Assembly: GCA_947311845.1 (NCBI GenBank)
Contig: CAMZMU010000040.1
Coordinates: 51,421,557 to 51,485,556, forward strand
Source of the DNA: Poa pratensis
Taxonomy: Eukaryota; Streptophyta; Magnoliopsida; Poales; Poaceae
Direction: 5' to 3'
DNA: 64,000 bases
Shown piece after piece: positions 47,217 through 58,930 of this stretch; positions within the stretch are counted from its first letter, which is position 1; each line of letters begins with the position of its first letter. The notes under the pieces were generated by a model. It was not told the DNA's origin and searched no databases. It saw only the letters and a list, made by a program, of their open reading frames with translations. A program made the translations under genes and the position numbers.

Positions 47217-47365
47217 TAGGGATGTAAATGGACATGTTAATGGCGCCACTTAATCCCATAAATGCGTTCACACTTCATTTTTTCAGGAAACAAAAAAAGT
47301 TTTGAACTGTAGACCAGAATAAATGGTACTATATGGCGCCACATATCTGACCATTTACATCCCTA
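47217..47365. mobile_element. 149-bp hAT MITE with perfect 8-bp TSD
   Basis: The ends TAGGGATGTAAATGG and CCATTTACATCCCTA are perfect 15-bp inverted repeats, with further pairing to ggcgcca. They are bracketed by GTTACAGG (47209-47216 and 47366-47373). The length and 8-bp duplication identify a hAT-type MITE. Confidence 0.9.
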
Positions 47366-47373
47366 GTTACAGG

Positions 47374-49190
47374 ATTTTTTCCTTAGGGTTTTTTAGTACA
47401 TAGGAGTATGTTGTTTGAGTTCACACGACTGAAATCCTCCTTAGAAATGTTACCTAAGGATTTCTTGCATTCTAACTTCAAGGACATATCCAATGCACTC
47501 AAACCTCTTGGGTTTTCATCTTTTTTTATCCAAATTCTTGTACTTCTCCGATCCTGCTCCAATCTTCATGTATTTTCATGTCTAGGATTAGAGAATCCTA
47601 CTCACTCTATCTCAAGATAAATGACGAATAAATTTGCTGAAAAGGTTAATACTTTCTAAATTTGATCGAATATATAGAAAGAAATATCAGCAACTACAGT
47701 TACAGAGTTTGATTTTCGGGAGAGAACTCCCGAATAGTGAGAATATAGGGTTAATAAATATACTATAGAAGCATGTCTTACGGAGGATTTATTTATATTG
47801 ATTCTTGGAAAGCATTGACTTCCAAGTCTTCCTCCCCTCATGTCTCTCTCATCACATGTATTAGTCCATAGCCGTCGACCTGTTCTCCGGCCGCACCCAC
47901 CAGCAGACAGACTCGCGAGAATTTTGCGACAACTCTGTAGGAGCTGCCTTCCCTTCTTCTACCTCTAGCTCGCAACTCACAAGAACAAGGAACACAAGTA
48001 TTTGGGTGCCGGCTGCCTCACACAGCCAAGCTTTTCTTCTCTGTCGTCTATTCTCCTCGTCTCAAATAAACATGATGATGTTACATGGCCTTTAAATAGA
48101 AAAACACTACACGCACACCCCTGCAGCCACACTCGGCCACTAACCACACGACCTATTCTAGTGGATGCATGCGCGCGCACACACACACACGAACAAACTC
48201 TTGACTCTAGAATCACTCTAGGCACACGACCCGGCCAATCTATTGTGCAGTCGTTGCTTTCAGTTTTGCACCGCACGTTCAGGCATCGGCATCTCACCGC
48301 TCACGCTGCATCGCACGGCGCACAGCTTGCCGGCTCTAAACTGACTACAACGATCACACCTAGCTACATGCAGTACGAAACTAAAGAAGCAAATGCAAAA
48401 TATCAAGATTAGTGCTAACAAACTCTAGAAATTCACCACTAAAAGCTTGATTGGATTGTCGGGACAGAAAACGGAGCAGACTAATTTACGGACCTGCTTC
48501 GTATTTTCAGCCGGACGTTCCCAGCTCCGTAGTAATTAGAAACGATCGTATTGGCTAGTTTCCAGAATTCCAAGCGGGGCCTAAACAAGACACGGAGGTT
48601 TCGTCGACAGGAAGCACTAATCTTGAGTGCGCGATTGGAGTGTGCTGACACGGCAAACAAGCGTGATGTGAAACGTTCGTGACTCGTCACCCAACATTTC
48701 CGATCGATCCATGTACGCTTCTCTGGCTGCCTCCACTCAAATCGCCCTCAGTGTCATGGCTACTTATAATAGCATCTACAGTAGCTGGTGGCACCCCAAG
48801 TCCCCAACGATATACTGCAGTAGATGATTAGTGGCAACGATATGATGACACCTGAGCACAGCTACATCTGAATTAAACGCTAGAAAATCATTGCCCAAAG
48901 CCCCAAGGTGCCAAAAATAATTGTGACAAGTTAGTAGCAAAAGCCTGACTGACATTAACTTGTGTTGAAAGTTCGCTCTGTAAGCAATTATAGCTAGAGA
49001 TAACTGTATCTTCTCATATTCAAAATCATATCGTGGGATAATAACATGGTCCATGAACAATATCAGTAATATGAATTGACAATCATGTGACTTTTTTCGT
49101 GGAACTCGATATTTAGCATTTCCGCTGGTTATTCTAAAAATATACTCTGCACTATGGAGATAGTAACATAGCTACTATCATATGCATGGT
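47374..49190. other. Intergenic, no supported gene
   Basis: Contains a short (CA)n/(GC)n run near 48170-48190 and an inverted pair around ccttaga/cctaagga near 47445. ORFs of up to about 130 codons here show no domain. No transposon boundaries were found. Confidence 0.4.
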
Positions 49191-49195
49191 ACTAG

Positions 49196-49501
49196 TTGTT
49201 ACTCCCACCATTGCGTCGAGCTCGACCACGGACTTGCAGGTGGAGGAGATTGCTCCCTCTCCCATTGCGACGCAGCATCCGTTTGGACAAGAAAAACTGT
49301 GGTTGTGCTATTCCACTAGCCAAGTGCGCAGAGTATAGGCGGACGAAGCCTTTTGAGGAGTTACCAAAGCTCATGAGTAAAAGGAAAGCCACCGAGGAGG
49401 TCCTGAATGAGACGATACAATATTATTTGCAGATGTACAAGAAGCATCACACGCCGGAGGTGATTGAAGCGGTTCACGCCTTAGTAGAGATCAATGCTTG
49501 A
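49196..49501 (+). pseudogene. Retroelement-like ORF remnant
   Basis: The frame ends in a coding-like stretch: RRSIRLDKKNCGCAIPLAKC, then KLMSKRKATEEVLNETIQYY and PEVIEAVHALVEINA. The RRS-R-L start resembles the C-terminal part of accessory ORFs found in grass retroelements, but I cannot name the family. About 300 bp of GT-rich sequence (49502-49790) follows like a 3' untranslated end. The N-terminal Arg-rich residues are probably not real coding sequence. Confidence 0.35.
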
Positions 49502-49799
49502 TCTCTTATGTTGGGAGGGTGCACAGAAGTGCATCTCTAGCGGCGAGAGTTCGTGTGTATTTGGCAAGATTGTCTTTTTTGGTTACGAGGTGTGGCTTGT
49601 GATCTTGGGTCTAGGTGCCCTTGTTTCAGGCTCCCTCAGATGATATTCCATGATTTGTAGTGCGCGGTTTTTGCCGCTTTCCGTAAATTAACTGTGCAAT
49701 ATACCGTTTTTGGATCCGGTTTGCCTTATTAGTTGGACCAACTCTCTTCTTCTGTAATACAATGCGGGAGCTACCCGCCTTCTGACGAAGTTCCGTAAA

Positions 49800-50720
49800 A
49801 CAATTATTTTCTTGCTATATTCAGCCGTGCCAGCCCATACATAAAGTTCAAATATATGAACAAATTAATTTACATTGTATGTCAGAATTTTCGTTGCTGC
49901 TAGTATAGCAAATATACTGTTCCTTATCTAGCATGTTATAAGCATCCATTAGATTACACAGGCGCTAGAGGACAAGATGAGGTGACTAACCCTCCCCTGT
50001 TTTCTAAGATCATTGCCCCGTTGATAACGAGATGGTCAGATGGCAAAGTATACTAGCTAGTTTAGTACCACTTCTTTGCACACATCACAGGATAAGGCTA
50101 AGCTGTTGCTGTCACACAGATTAGGAATTGTTTATTTTCAATCCGATTGAGGAATATTATTAACAACTATGATGATAACGTTGGTGAGCTAATGGCGCCG
50201 GCCAACCCGACCCAACGAGGTAAAGATGGAGCCGCGGCGACTAAACCATGAGCTGCATATAATTGTTATTTTTCTCGTGTCGATCGACATTGCTAAGTGT
50301 ACCAAACATGGCTGATTAATTTTAGTGGCTGTCACTTTCTAGATTTAATGTTTTGTTTTGTATGATTCAGGCTGTCGACAGTTACTGTAAATAAAACGAA
50401 GTAAGAGATTTGGCTTTTTTCTCTCTTTTTTCCTGCATATCTATGCAACTAATCTTATTTTAAACAACCTATCACATACGGTTTTCCCAATTTATGCACC
50501 ATTGGATACAGTACATAAAGCTCCTAGGTGTTTTCTGTCAAGAAATGCCTCCAGTTACTCCCAGGCCAGACCTGTATGACAGTACAATGTATAGCAACAT
50601 GGCTTACGAAATGCAATTAGTAACATGAAAATAGTTCAACAAAACTATATCAAACGCCTTAATGAAAGGCCATGATGCACCAAGTCTAACTTATAATAAG
50701 AAAATGCATAGGTAGTACAC
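49800..50720. other. Intergenic, no supported feature
   Basis: AT-rich sequence without long ORFs, transposon ends or tandem repeats that I can see. The last part leads into the leader of the plastid-protein gene. Confidence 0.4.
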
Positions 50721-50898
50721 AAGCCTTGCTGCTCCTTCTTTCCTGCCTCCCGATGATTGGCACCCCAGCTCCTACCCTAGCAACCTTAAAGTGCCATGAC
50801 GCTGTAACCAGCCCCATACCCTTCCCTCCCCTTCCCAAGAAATTCATTCGTAGCCAACAAGGCCCTGTGCTGAACCCCAGGCTTCTCACAAAGGAAAA

Positions 50899-51571
50899 AT
50901 GGCGTTCAGAGGCTACAGCTGCCATCCTCACCCAGCTTCTTCCTCTCGGACCACCGCCGGCCCAAGGTTCGGCGCAAGGAAGTCGGCGGCAGCCTTGAGC
51001 TTCAGAGCCTCTGCAGCCCCCCATGGCTGCAACCCATCATCCAACCTCTCCTTTGCTTCAGCAAACAGCAACAAGGTACATATATAGATTATTCATTATT
51101 GCACTGGTTGTTATTTGGTACGCGCTTGCATCATCCATGCTTGTGCAATAAGGTAGCACTATCTTAAGAGTGTCTCTGAACTGGTGATCTGATCATTCTT
51201 AGGTGTTCGAGGACCAGGTGAGAGGGATCGTGTGCTACAGGGATGACAAGGGGGAGCTCGTCTGCGAGGGCTACGACGAAGGCCCGAGGCTAGGAATGCG
51301 GCTGCCGGAGAAGGCCTGCTTCCCATGGTGAGTTCAGCGGGATCATCTGAACTGTTTCATTTGTTTCTCCTCTGTTTCCATGGTTATTTCTGCCTGATGG
51401 GGTATTATTGTGTCTGATCACGCCTGCAACTTCCTCCTCCTTTTGTGTTGTGAGAGCAGGCCAGTGGGGGTTCAGGTCACCGATTTCATCCACCTGGCGA
51501 CGCTCCGGGTTTTCGAAGACGGCGTCGACGATGTTCTTCCGCGCAAGAATGATCAGAAGTGGCAGCTCTGA
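50899..51571 (+). CDS. Small probable plastid-targeted protein, function unknown
   Basis: Three exons, 50899-51075, 51203-51327 and 51460-51571, splice at GT-AG sites (CAACAAG|GTACAT; CATTCTTAG|GTGTTC; CCCATG|GTGAGT; GAGAGCAG|GCCAGT) into a 137-residue protein. The first 59 residues (MAFRGYSCHPHPASSS, then Ser/Ala/Arg-rich) look like a chloroplast transit peptide. The mature part is compact and looks conserved: VRGIVCYRDDKGELVCEGYD, RLGMRLPEKACFPWPVGVQV, FIHLATLRVFEDGVDDVL. The second exon ends mid-codon and the third completes a Trp codon, which supports the model. I do not recognise a domain. The gene appears intact. Confidence 0.8.
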
Positions 51572-52329
51572 ATTGAACAAGGGGCACGCACTGATCAAGG
51601 AAGAGCAATAATAATTGGAAAAAGGAAAATAACCGTAAGCACGGAGCTTGTGTGAAACTGTGAAATGCTTAACTAGCACAGTACTGTGTTCTGCAAATAG
51701 CCAAAAAGTACTTTTGTTATCGGTGTAGCACTGTGCTTGAATCACCTGTAAGACGATGATGATATTGTTGTATAGAAGAAACGGTTCAGAAAGGTTTCTG
51801 AAAGTGTGAGATTTTGATACTACTCCACTTGAGTCGATGTAAAGAGAGATGGAGAGATCTGAATGTCTGATCATTGCAATATGTGCTCTCTGGGGTCTGG
51901 GCTATAGTCTCTGCTCTCATTGGATTGGGAATTAAAGGCCTTTAAAGCATTTCTTGAAGCAAAGCACAGCAGAATTTTCAGCTGGCAACGTTTGGTCACT
52001 CGCTCATGGAAATAAAGAAAATAAAAATAATGAAGAACGAATCAATCACCAACAGATTATCCCCGACAGGTAATAGAGAACTAAACTGATAGAACTCTCT
52101 CGTGTCTCGTTGTGGGTCTGAAGCTGGAGGTGCTGTGGATGTCGGCATCATTGTGGACACTTCAGACGCTAGTGTCTCCTTAACCTCTTCTGCACGCCGC
52201 GTCATCACCAATTGTCGGCTTCAGCAAAAGAACTCTTTTGGAATTCCTACGCACTTAATACAACGCAGGAACCACTCAGAAAATGGAATATCTGGTGGCC
52301 CTATTAGTTATGACTAGTTGAATTTGGCG
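51572..52329. other. 3' region and unexplained coding-like patch
   Basis: About 300 bp of probable 3' untranslated sequence follow the gene. On the minus strand, 51996-52211 has an open frame with EVKETLASEVSTMMPTSTAP that I cannot assign; it may be a transposon remnant. No boundaries were found. Confidence 0.35.
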
Positions 52330-54605
52330 TGCCGGCACGGCACGTCCTTGATGTTTTTTTTTTGGTAGTATATATATTTTTTGTCAACTAAAATGTTATC
52401 TAAATTGGTATGTTGGAACATGTTTTTATTATGTCATGAATAGGTAGATTTTTTTTTTTTGAGAATTTCTAATATATTGTATATAATATTCAAATATTAA
52501 GTTGATCGAAATGGTCAAATATGTTTGCATTTCGACGTCAATATTTAAGTGAAATCAGGAAAATCCATTTGAATTTAATTCTACATTTGCGGAAAGTTCG
52601 TTCGCATGGTCTTGAAATATTGGCCAAAATGAAATGTTGTAATATTTTTTGTCATTTGCTATGAGTATTTTTTTTTTTGAGCATTTGCGTTATATTTTTG
52701 TGGACCATCGGAATATTAAGTAATTGGAAATGTCTGAAAATGTTGGTATGTGAACTTAAATGGCGGACATGCCGCACCCGTGTGGTGGAATTCAAATTTG
52801 AAAATGTCGACATTTGTAAATTATGTAGATTTGGGAATTGTTAGTATGCAAAGAGAGTTCATGTTTGCAAATTGTCTAGATTTCGAGAAGTAGGCAAATT
52901 AGAAAGTTATTTAGATTAGGGTTTTTTTCACGTTAATAAAATGGTTAGATCTGAAAGGTAGTTGGAATTTTGAAATATTCAAAATTGGAAATGTCTGTTT
53001 TCGGAAGTTGTTTAGATTGTAAAATTGTTGGAATTGAAAAAGTGTATATGTTGAGAACTCGTTTAAATTAGCTGAAATTGTCAAATGGGGGAGATATTTA
53101 TGTTTGAATTATCTGTACGTTTAGTAAATGCTCAGATTTTGTAGACATGTTGATATGCTGGTAATATTAGTGAATACCGTTGTGTGGAAAACTCAAATTT
53201 GGAAATGTTCACACTGAAATGTACTGAAATTTAGAAAATGTTTGCACCTTGACCAATTACCTCTTTCCTAATTTTAAAATTTATTTAAATTTCTTGGAGA
53301 ACACCGTGGTATGGAAAATTCTAGTTTGGAAATATGTGCCGTAAAAATTGTTTAGTTTTGTATATAATGAAATTTGGGAGAAATATGCATTTAAATTTTA
53401 ATTAAATTTCGGTCTTTAAGATGCTGTTGTGTGGAAAATTCAAAATTGGAAATGTGCATAGTCACTGAAATTTTGTACGGTTCACTGAAAGTTAGAAAAT
53501 GTTTGCACATTGCTTAATTACACCTTGCCTAATTTAAAAGTTGTTTAAATTTCAGTGGGAAACAACGTGGTATGGAAGATTTAAGTTCAAAATTGATTAT
53601 TTTTTGAATATAATGAAATTTGGCATGAAAAAATTAAGTTTAAAATTATGTAGTTTCTGAATATAATGAAATTTGGGAGAGACTTTAAGTTTAATTAAAT
53701 GTTGGTCTTTAAAATACCGTCGTGTAGAAAATTCAAATTTGGAATTGCGTATGGTGCACTGAAATTTAGAGGTCTTTAAGATACTGTTGCGTGGAAAATT
53801 CAAATTTGGAATTGTGCACGGTCACTGAAATTTTGCACGGTGCACTGAAATTTAGAAAATGTTTGCACATTGCCTAATTACACCTTGCCGAATTAAAAAT
53901 TTGTTTAAATTTCAGTGGAATATACCATGGTATGGAACATTTTTAAGTTTGGGAATGTACCTAATTAAAAATTTGTTTAAATTTCAGTGGGAAACACCGT
54001 GGTATGGTAGTTTTAAGTTTAAATTTGTTTAGTTTTTGAATATAATGGAATTTGGTATGGAAAATTTAAGTTTAAAATTGTTTAGTTTCTGAATGTAATG
54101 AAATTTGGTAGAATTTTAAATTTGGGAGAGCTTTTAAGTTTAATTAAATGTTGGTATTTAAAATACCATCGTGTAGAAAACTCAAATTTGGAACTGTGGT
54201 TGGTGCACTGAAATTTAGAAAATGTTTACATCTTGACTAATTACACCTTGCCTAATCAAAAATCTGTTTAAATTTTAGCGAGAACATCGTGGTATGGGAA
54301 ATTCAACTTTGGGAAATATGTGCAGCAAAATTTCTTTAGTTTTGGATATCGTGAAATTTGGGAGAATTTTGAACTTTAAATTTAATTAAATTGTGGAGTT
54401 TAAAATATCGTTATGTGGAAAACTCAAAATCGGAAATGTACACATTAAAATTTGGTTGGATTTCGGTGTCCTGAAATTTAGAAAATGTCTGCATGTTGCC
54501 TAATCGCACCTTGCCTAATCGAATGTTTGTTTAAATTTCAGTGGGAACACCGTGTTATGGAATATTCAAGTTTGAAATTTGGTGTGCCACAATTTGTTTA
54601 GTTTT

Positions 54606-54663
<58 letters not shown>

Positions 54664-54860
54664 AAATTTGGGAGAACTCTGCATTTTTAAATTTAATCAA
54701 ATTTCAGAGTTTAGAAAGAAGCAGGGGAAAAAAAAAGAGGGGTAAAAAAAAAGGGCCGAGGTTATATTGTTTTTTCCATGTTGGTACAAATTGGTTATTA
54801 TGTTTTTTCCATGTTGGTTATTATGTTTTTTCCATGTTGGTATAAATTGGTTTTTTTTTT
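52330..54860. repeat. AT-rich field of degenerate long repeats
   Basis: The phrase aatttcagtgggaacaccgtggtatgg recurs in diverged form near 53295, 53555, 53915, 53985, 54275 and 54540. Between copies lie gaaatttagaaaatgtttgc, acaccttgcctaatta and tgaatataatgaaatttggg. Spacings are irregular (about 70 to 360 bp), so this is a decayed higher-order array. It includes a (TA)n tract (54609-54661) and a triplicated ttttttccatgttggt near 54775-54842. No ORF of interest. Confidence 0.7.
54609..54661. repeat. (TA)n microsatellite
   Basis: About 26 uninterrupted TA units inside the degenerate repeat field. Confidence 0.95.
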
Positions 54861-55159
54861 GTTCGAGTTGTATTTAAAAAGTTTTGAAAGTTTTGATTTT
54901 TTTTGTTGAAGGCATATGAAATGACTGTTTTGATGTTCAAAATTTGTTTACAAATTATTGAAATTTTGTTTTCGGGTAAAATCTATTTGTTTGTAATTTG
55001 AGATTATAAATAAGCTGGGAAAAGGTCCTAAAGCATTCGGGATGACTACATTGATTTTTACAAATACTCGGAATTTGGTTTGAACTGATTTGGATTTATA
55101 TTTCAAAAGTTTGAAAAGATTTAGGAAATAATAAACAGAATGGAAAAAAAAAATTAGAA

Positions 55160-55800
55160 GGCCGATGCAGGCCGGCCCAGCAGCCGGCCCGTCTGGCCAG
55201 CCCAGGCTCACTGCGACGTCGCGCTGACGTCGGCAGTGGCCGGAGCTGCCGCGGCAACGGCGAGCTCGGCGCCGCTGCGTCCGGGCGAGCTAGGGATCGG
55301 GAGCGAGCGCATCGGACGTGCCGCGGTGCGGATGACCCGCAGGTGGCGGCGCGGCCGCAGATCGTGGCCGGTGCGTCGCCGGCGAGCGCAAAACGCCACG
55401 ACGGCCAGCGTCCGCGGCGACGGCGATTCCGCCGCGGATTTGGCGTCCCGGCACGCGGCGCTGGGGGAGGGGGCGGAGGCGAGGACGGCGAAGCCTCTCC
55501 TGTGCGTCGATCTGGACGCGGAGGCGCGCTGCGGTCGTGGAGCGCGTCGGCGGCGCCGCGGCGGCTCCCGCGTCGCGTGGAGAAGGAGGAGGAAGGGAGG
55601 CGATTTGGACACTTTTACAAAAAAGAACCCGGCGTTTCGCGAAATAACAAAAAGGTCCCTCTCGGCGAATTTTCGCCCCCCCCCCCCCCCCCGTGTGCTT
55701 CTCTGCAAAAAAAACGGCCGCGCTGGGTCGCTGACGCCTGTGTCCCACCGCGTACTGTAGCAGACTGTAGCTAGCTACAGTTGCAGCTACAGTAGCGTGG
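55160..55800. other. GC-rich block with palindromes
   Basis: An abrupt GC-rich segment following the AT-rich field. It contains a hairpin at 55209-55238 (cactgcgacgtc / gacgtcggcagtg), a run of about 15 C near 55679, and a near-perfect 40-bp palindrome at 55754-55793 centred on ctagctag. Overlapping 140-180-codon frames on both strands are composition artefacts. It probably belongs to a DNA transposon whose limits I cannot define. Confidence 0.5.
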
Positions 55801-56011
55801 GCGTGGAGAGGCCGCGAAAATGGCGAGCCATTATACACTCGCTATATCCTCACGAAATTCCTCGGGAAGTTCTGAACTCTAAAACTGATTTGCATTTGAC
55901 ACAATTGTACAGTTCCATCAGATAATAAAAGACAGAAAATCAAGGCGGTAACATATCGGAAAAATTAACCGCTGCATTCTTGAGATTTACACGTAGTTCG
56001 TGGGATTAATT

Positions 56012-58412
56012 TCAGATGCCGTCGTCGTAGGGGAAGGAGGTGGCGCCGAGCCAGTCGTCGCCGTAGATGAACTTGTCGACGGCGAACTGGGCGGCCTCGT
56101 CGTAGTCCATCTCGTGGAATCCAGCCCAGCCCACTCTCCCATCCGTGCCGGCGCCCGGCCCATCGTTCCCATACTCCCCAAAGTACACCGTGTCGCCGCG
56201 GCCTGCCTCGGCGCCAGGCCAGCCCGTCCATCCGGCCCGGTCCACTAGCGGGCCGAGGTAGGACTCCATCACGACGGCCCGCGCGTACGCGCCCCACGGC
56301 CGGCCGAGGAATGTGCGCGTGCCGATGCCGTTGGCGAGCAGCTGCGGCGACGCCTCCACGGTGCAGTTGTGGACGGCGAACCCCGTGTCCTGCGCCGAGT
56401 CGGCCCTGGACTGCGAGGTGAGCACGTTGGACTGGCCCGGGAGCGGGGCGCCTGCGACGAGCGCGCACGCCTGGAGCACCGCGGCGGCGTTGCCGAAGAC
56501 GGCGTCCACGGTGCCGGAGACGGCGCACTCGCGGTAGAACTGCCGGAACGAGTGCGCGTAGAGCGCGTCCTGGTGGCCCTGCACGGCGCAGCGGTACACG
56601 GCCGCCATGTCCGCGTTCACGCGCAGCGCCACCGCCTGGCCCCTCGCCGCGCCCGCCGTGTTCCGGAACGTGATGTCTCGCGCCAGGAACCCCTCGCCGG
56701 AGACACCTGCATCGCATTGCATGCACGACGTCTGGCCAGTTAATCACAGCCGTTAACTCCACAAAGAGAAGATCACTTTGGTCAAGTATACATTGACGAT
56801 TGACCACAAGAGCAACATGCACCCTATGTTACCATCGATCAGAGAGAACCAACCCGTTGGATTGTTGGCCCTAGCTACTCTTAGTGGCGAAAAGAAGAAT
56901 GTTTTGTACTTTTGTCGGTGGCTCGATCTCGAGAGAAGCTAGCTAAGCAGTGGTTAGTGGGTTAAGACCAGCCAAACATTCTGACAGGTGACAGGCATGC
57001 AGGTCCATGGCAATGTCTCGGAATTTAGCTAACACATGCACATGGACGATGAATACCGGATGGGTCAAGTAGGCTATCCGGAATCCGGATCATGGACCTC
57101 GGAACTGGACCCATCACCATTGCATGTTTCCAAAAACGTAAATTAGATAGATCTGCGGCAGACCATGATTCCTGGAATTATCCATGGCTGCACGATGCAC
57201 TACTATACACTTGACTATTCTGCACTCTCTGAGTCAGTGATACATTGCACTGACCTCGGCAGCACGCAGCAATGTCGTAGCGGCTGAAACTGGGGAAGTT
57301 GAGTTAATCAGTTACGAGGTAAAAGTCTCTAGTAGGAGTAGTAATTAATTACCGACGGTAGCGGTGCGGAAGGTGGTCCAGCCGTCGGCGGCGCTGCGTC
57401 TGCCGGTGATGACTGTCACGTCGCGGCCCTCGCCCACGAGGGCGATGTTGGTCTTGTCCGCGGGCACCTCCACGTTCTCCTCGTATGTCCCGGCCTTCAC
57501 CCGGATCACCGTCCTCGCCTCGCTCCTGCTCGGCGCCGCCGCCACCGCCTCCCCCGCCGTCCGGAAGTTCCCAGTCCCATCCTTCGCCACCGTGACCGTG
57601 ATCACCGTCTCGCGGCCACTGTCATTCCCCTCGCCGTTTCCGCTGTGGTCTTTGTCGTTGTCGCGGTTATCGTCATCATTATTGTCATCGCTGTCGTCCT
57701 CCTCATCCTCCTGGAGCAGCCGCCGGTTGTGATGGATGATCTTGGCCACCGTGGCCTGGAAGCTTCTGGCCGCCGGCGCGCCGTCGCCACGGCGGGCGAC
57801 GAGGGAGAGCGAGTTGGAGACGTGCTCGTAGGCGTCGTCGAGGGAGGAGAGGAGGCCCTTCATCCTTGGGCCGGACGCGCCGGCGAGGCCGTCGAGGCAG
57901 GTGGCCTTGTTGGTGAGCGCGGCCGACAGGTGCGCGCGCACGGCGGGGAGGCTCTCGCCGGGGCTTGTTAGCAGCGAGGTCGAGCGCGAGAGAGACTCCA
58001 GCGTGGCGGCGTGGAGCTCAAGGCAGTCCTGCGCCGCGCCGCGCCGGAGTGGCGGCGAGGATGACGACGGGGCCGCCGAGAGCGTGGAGGAGAGGACGGG
58101 GGACAGGGAGGAGACGGCCGTCAGCGCGCCGCGGAGGGACGCGAGGGCGACGGAGAGGATGTTTGCGGGGAGGACGGTGACGGCGACGGACGACGCCGCG
58201 ATATGGGCCGCGTCCAGGTGCACGGCTGCCGACGCGAGGCAGGATGCCGGGTGCGGCGTGGTGTGACAGATGGCGTGGACGGTGTCCGGCGGCGTGAAGG
58301 CTGCCTTGGCGGAATGACTGTGGTGTTTGTGAGGGTGGCATTGGGTCGTGCCGGCGTTAGCGAGGAGGACGACCAGGAAGGAGACAAGGAGAGGCGGCGA
58401 GGGGGCCGCCAT
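56012..58412 (-). CDS. Pectinesterase with N-terminal inhibitor domain (type I PME)
   Basis: Exons 58412-57353 and 56706-56012 splice (CCGTCG|GTAATT ... GATGCAG|GTGTCT) into a 584-residue secreted enzyme that removes methyl esters from wall pectin. Residues 1-24 are a signal peptide. The inhibitor-like domain (about 40-225) has the four expected Cys (49, 58, 130, 172). A processing motif RRLL (230-233) precedes a very acidic linker (QEDEEDDSDDNNDDDNRDND, then Gly/Asn-rich). The catalytic domain runs from about 268. It has GTYEE (309), SGEGFLARDITFRNTAG (356), GQAVAL, QDALY (Asp400), GTVDAVFG (Asp421) and LGRPW (Arg489). Both catalytic Asp and the Arg are present, though QDTLY and DFIFG are the usual forms. 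The gene appears intact. Confidence 0.93.
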
Positions 58413-58794
58413 GGCGGCCGGGAAGAGTGTGTGAGTAATGTGAAGGTGAGCGGATACACATGGACATACATATACGCAAGCAGCATGTAGGTCGTGACTC
58501 GTGATGAGCTTTAGCTGTACTTTTAAGTTTTTTTTTTTGGCTAACTTGCTTATGTATGTTAAAATTTGTGTCGTGTGTTGTGTTAGCTCCAAATCTAAGC
58601 GTTTCTTCCGGTATTAAGGTATTTTCCAAGGAAAAAATAGCGTGTTATAGAAAAATAGCGCCTGACTTAAAATAGCTAATTTTTTAAAATAATACATTTT
58701 TTAACTAAATTCGGTAAATATTACGCGTTTTGAGGGTTTTTTAAAAATAACACGGCCTAATTTACGCCGCGGACGATAGGTGCCTGCCTATCGT

Positions 58795-58930
58795 CCGCGC
58801 CGTGAATGATAGGCTGGTCGTCCGTCGGCTGCACGCGACACAGGACCTGCTCGTCTGCGCCGCGGACGACAGGACCTGCTCGTCGGCGCCGTGGACGACA
58901 GGATCCGGTCGTCTGTGCCGTGAACGGCAG
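58795..58930. repeat. Short GC-rich tandem repeats at MULE end
   Basis: Units of about 34-36 bp containing ggacgacaggacctgctcgt and cgccgcggacgacagg recur two to three times with variants. They lie just inside the presumed terminal region of the MULE. Confidence 0.6.

Noticed and set aside
47977..48412. 106- and 136-codon ORFs near a CA repeat
   Set aside because: No domain, no splice context, and low-complexity sequence.
55208..55838. ORFs up to 182 codons in both directions
   Set aside because: They are mutually overlapping, Arg/Ala/Pro-rich composition artefacts of a GC-rich block with a C homopolymer.
55965..56822. 285-codon Arg-rich minus-strand ORF
   Set aside because: It is a frame shadow of pectinesterase exon 2; the true frame has the conserved enzyme motifs.
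57645..58490. Plus-strand ORFs opposite the pectinesterase first exon
   Set aside because: They are antisense shadows of the GC-rich PME coding sequence without domains.
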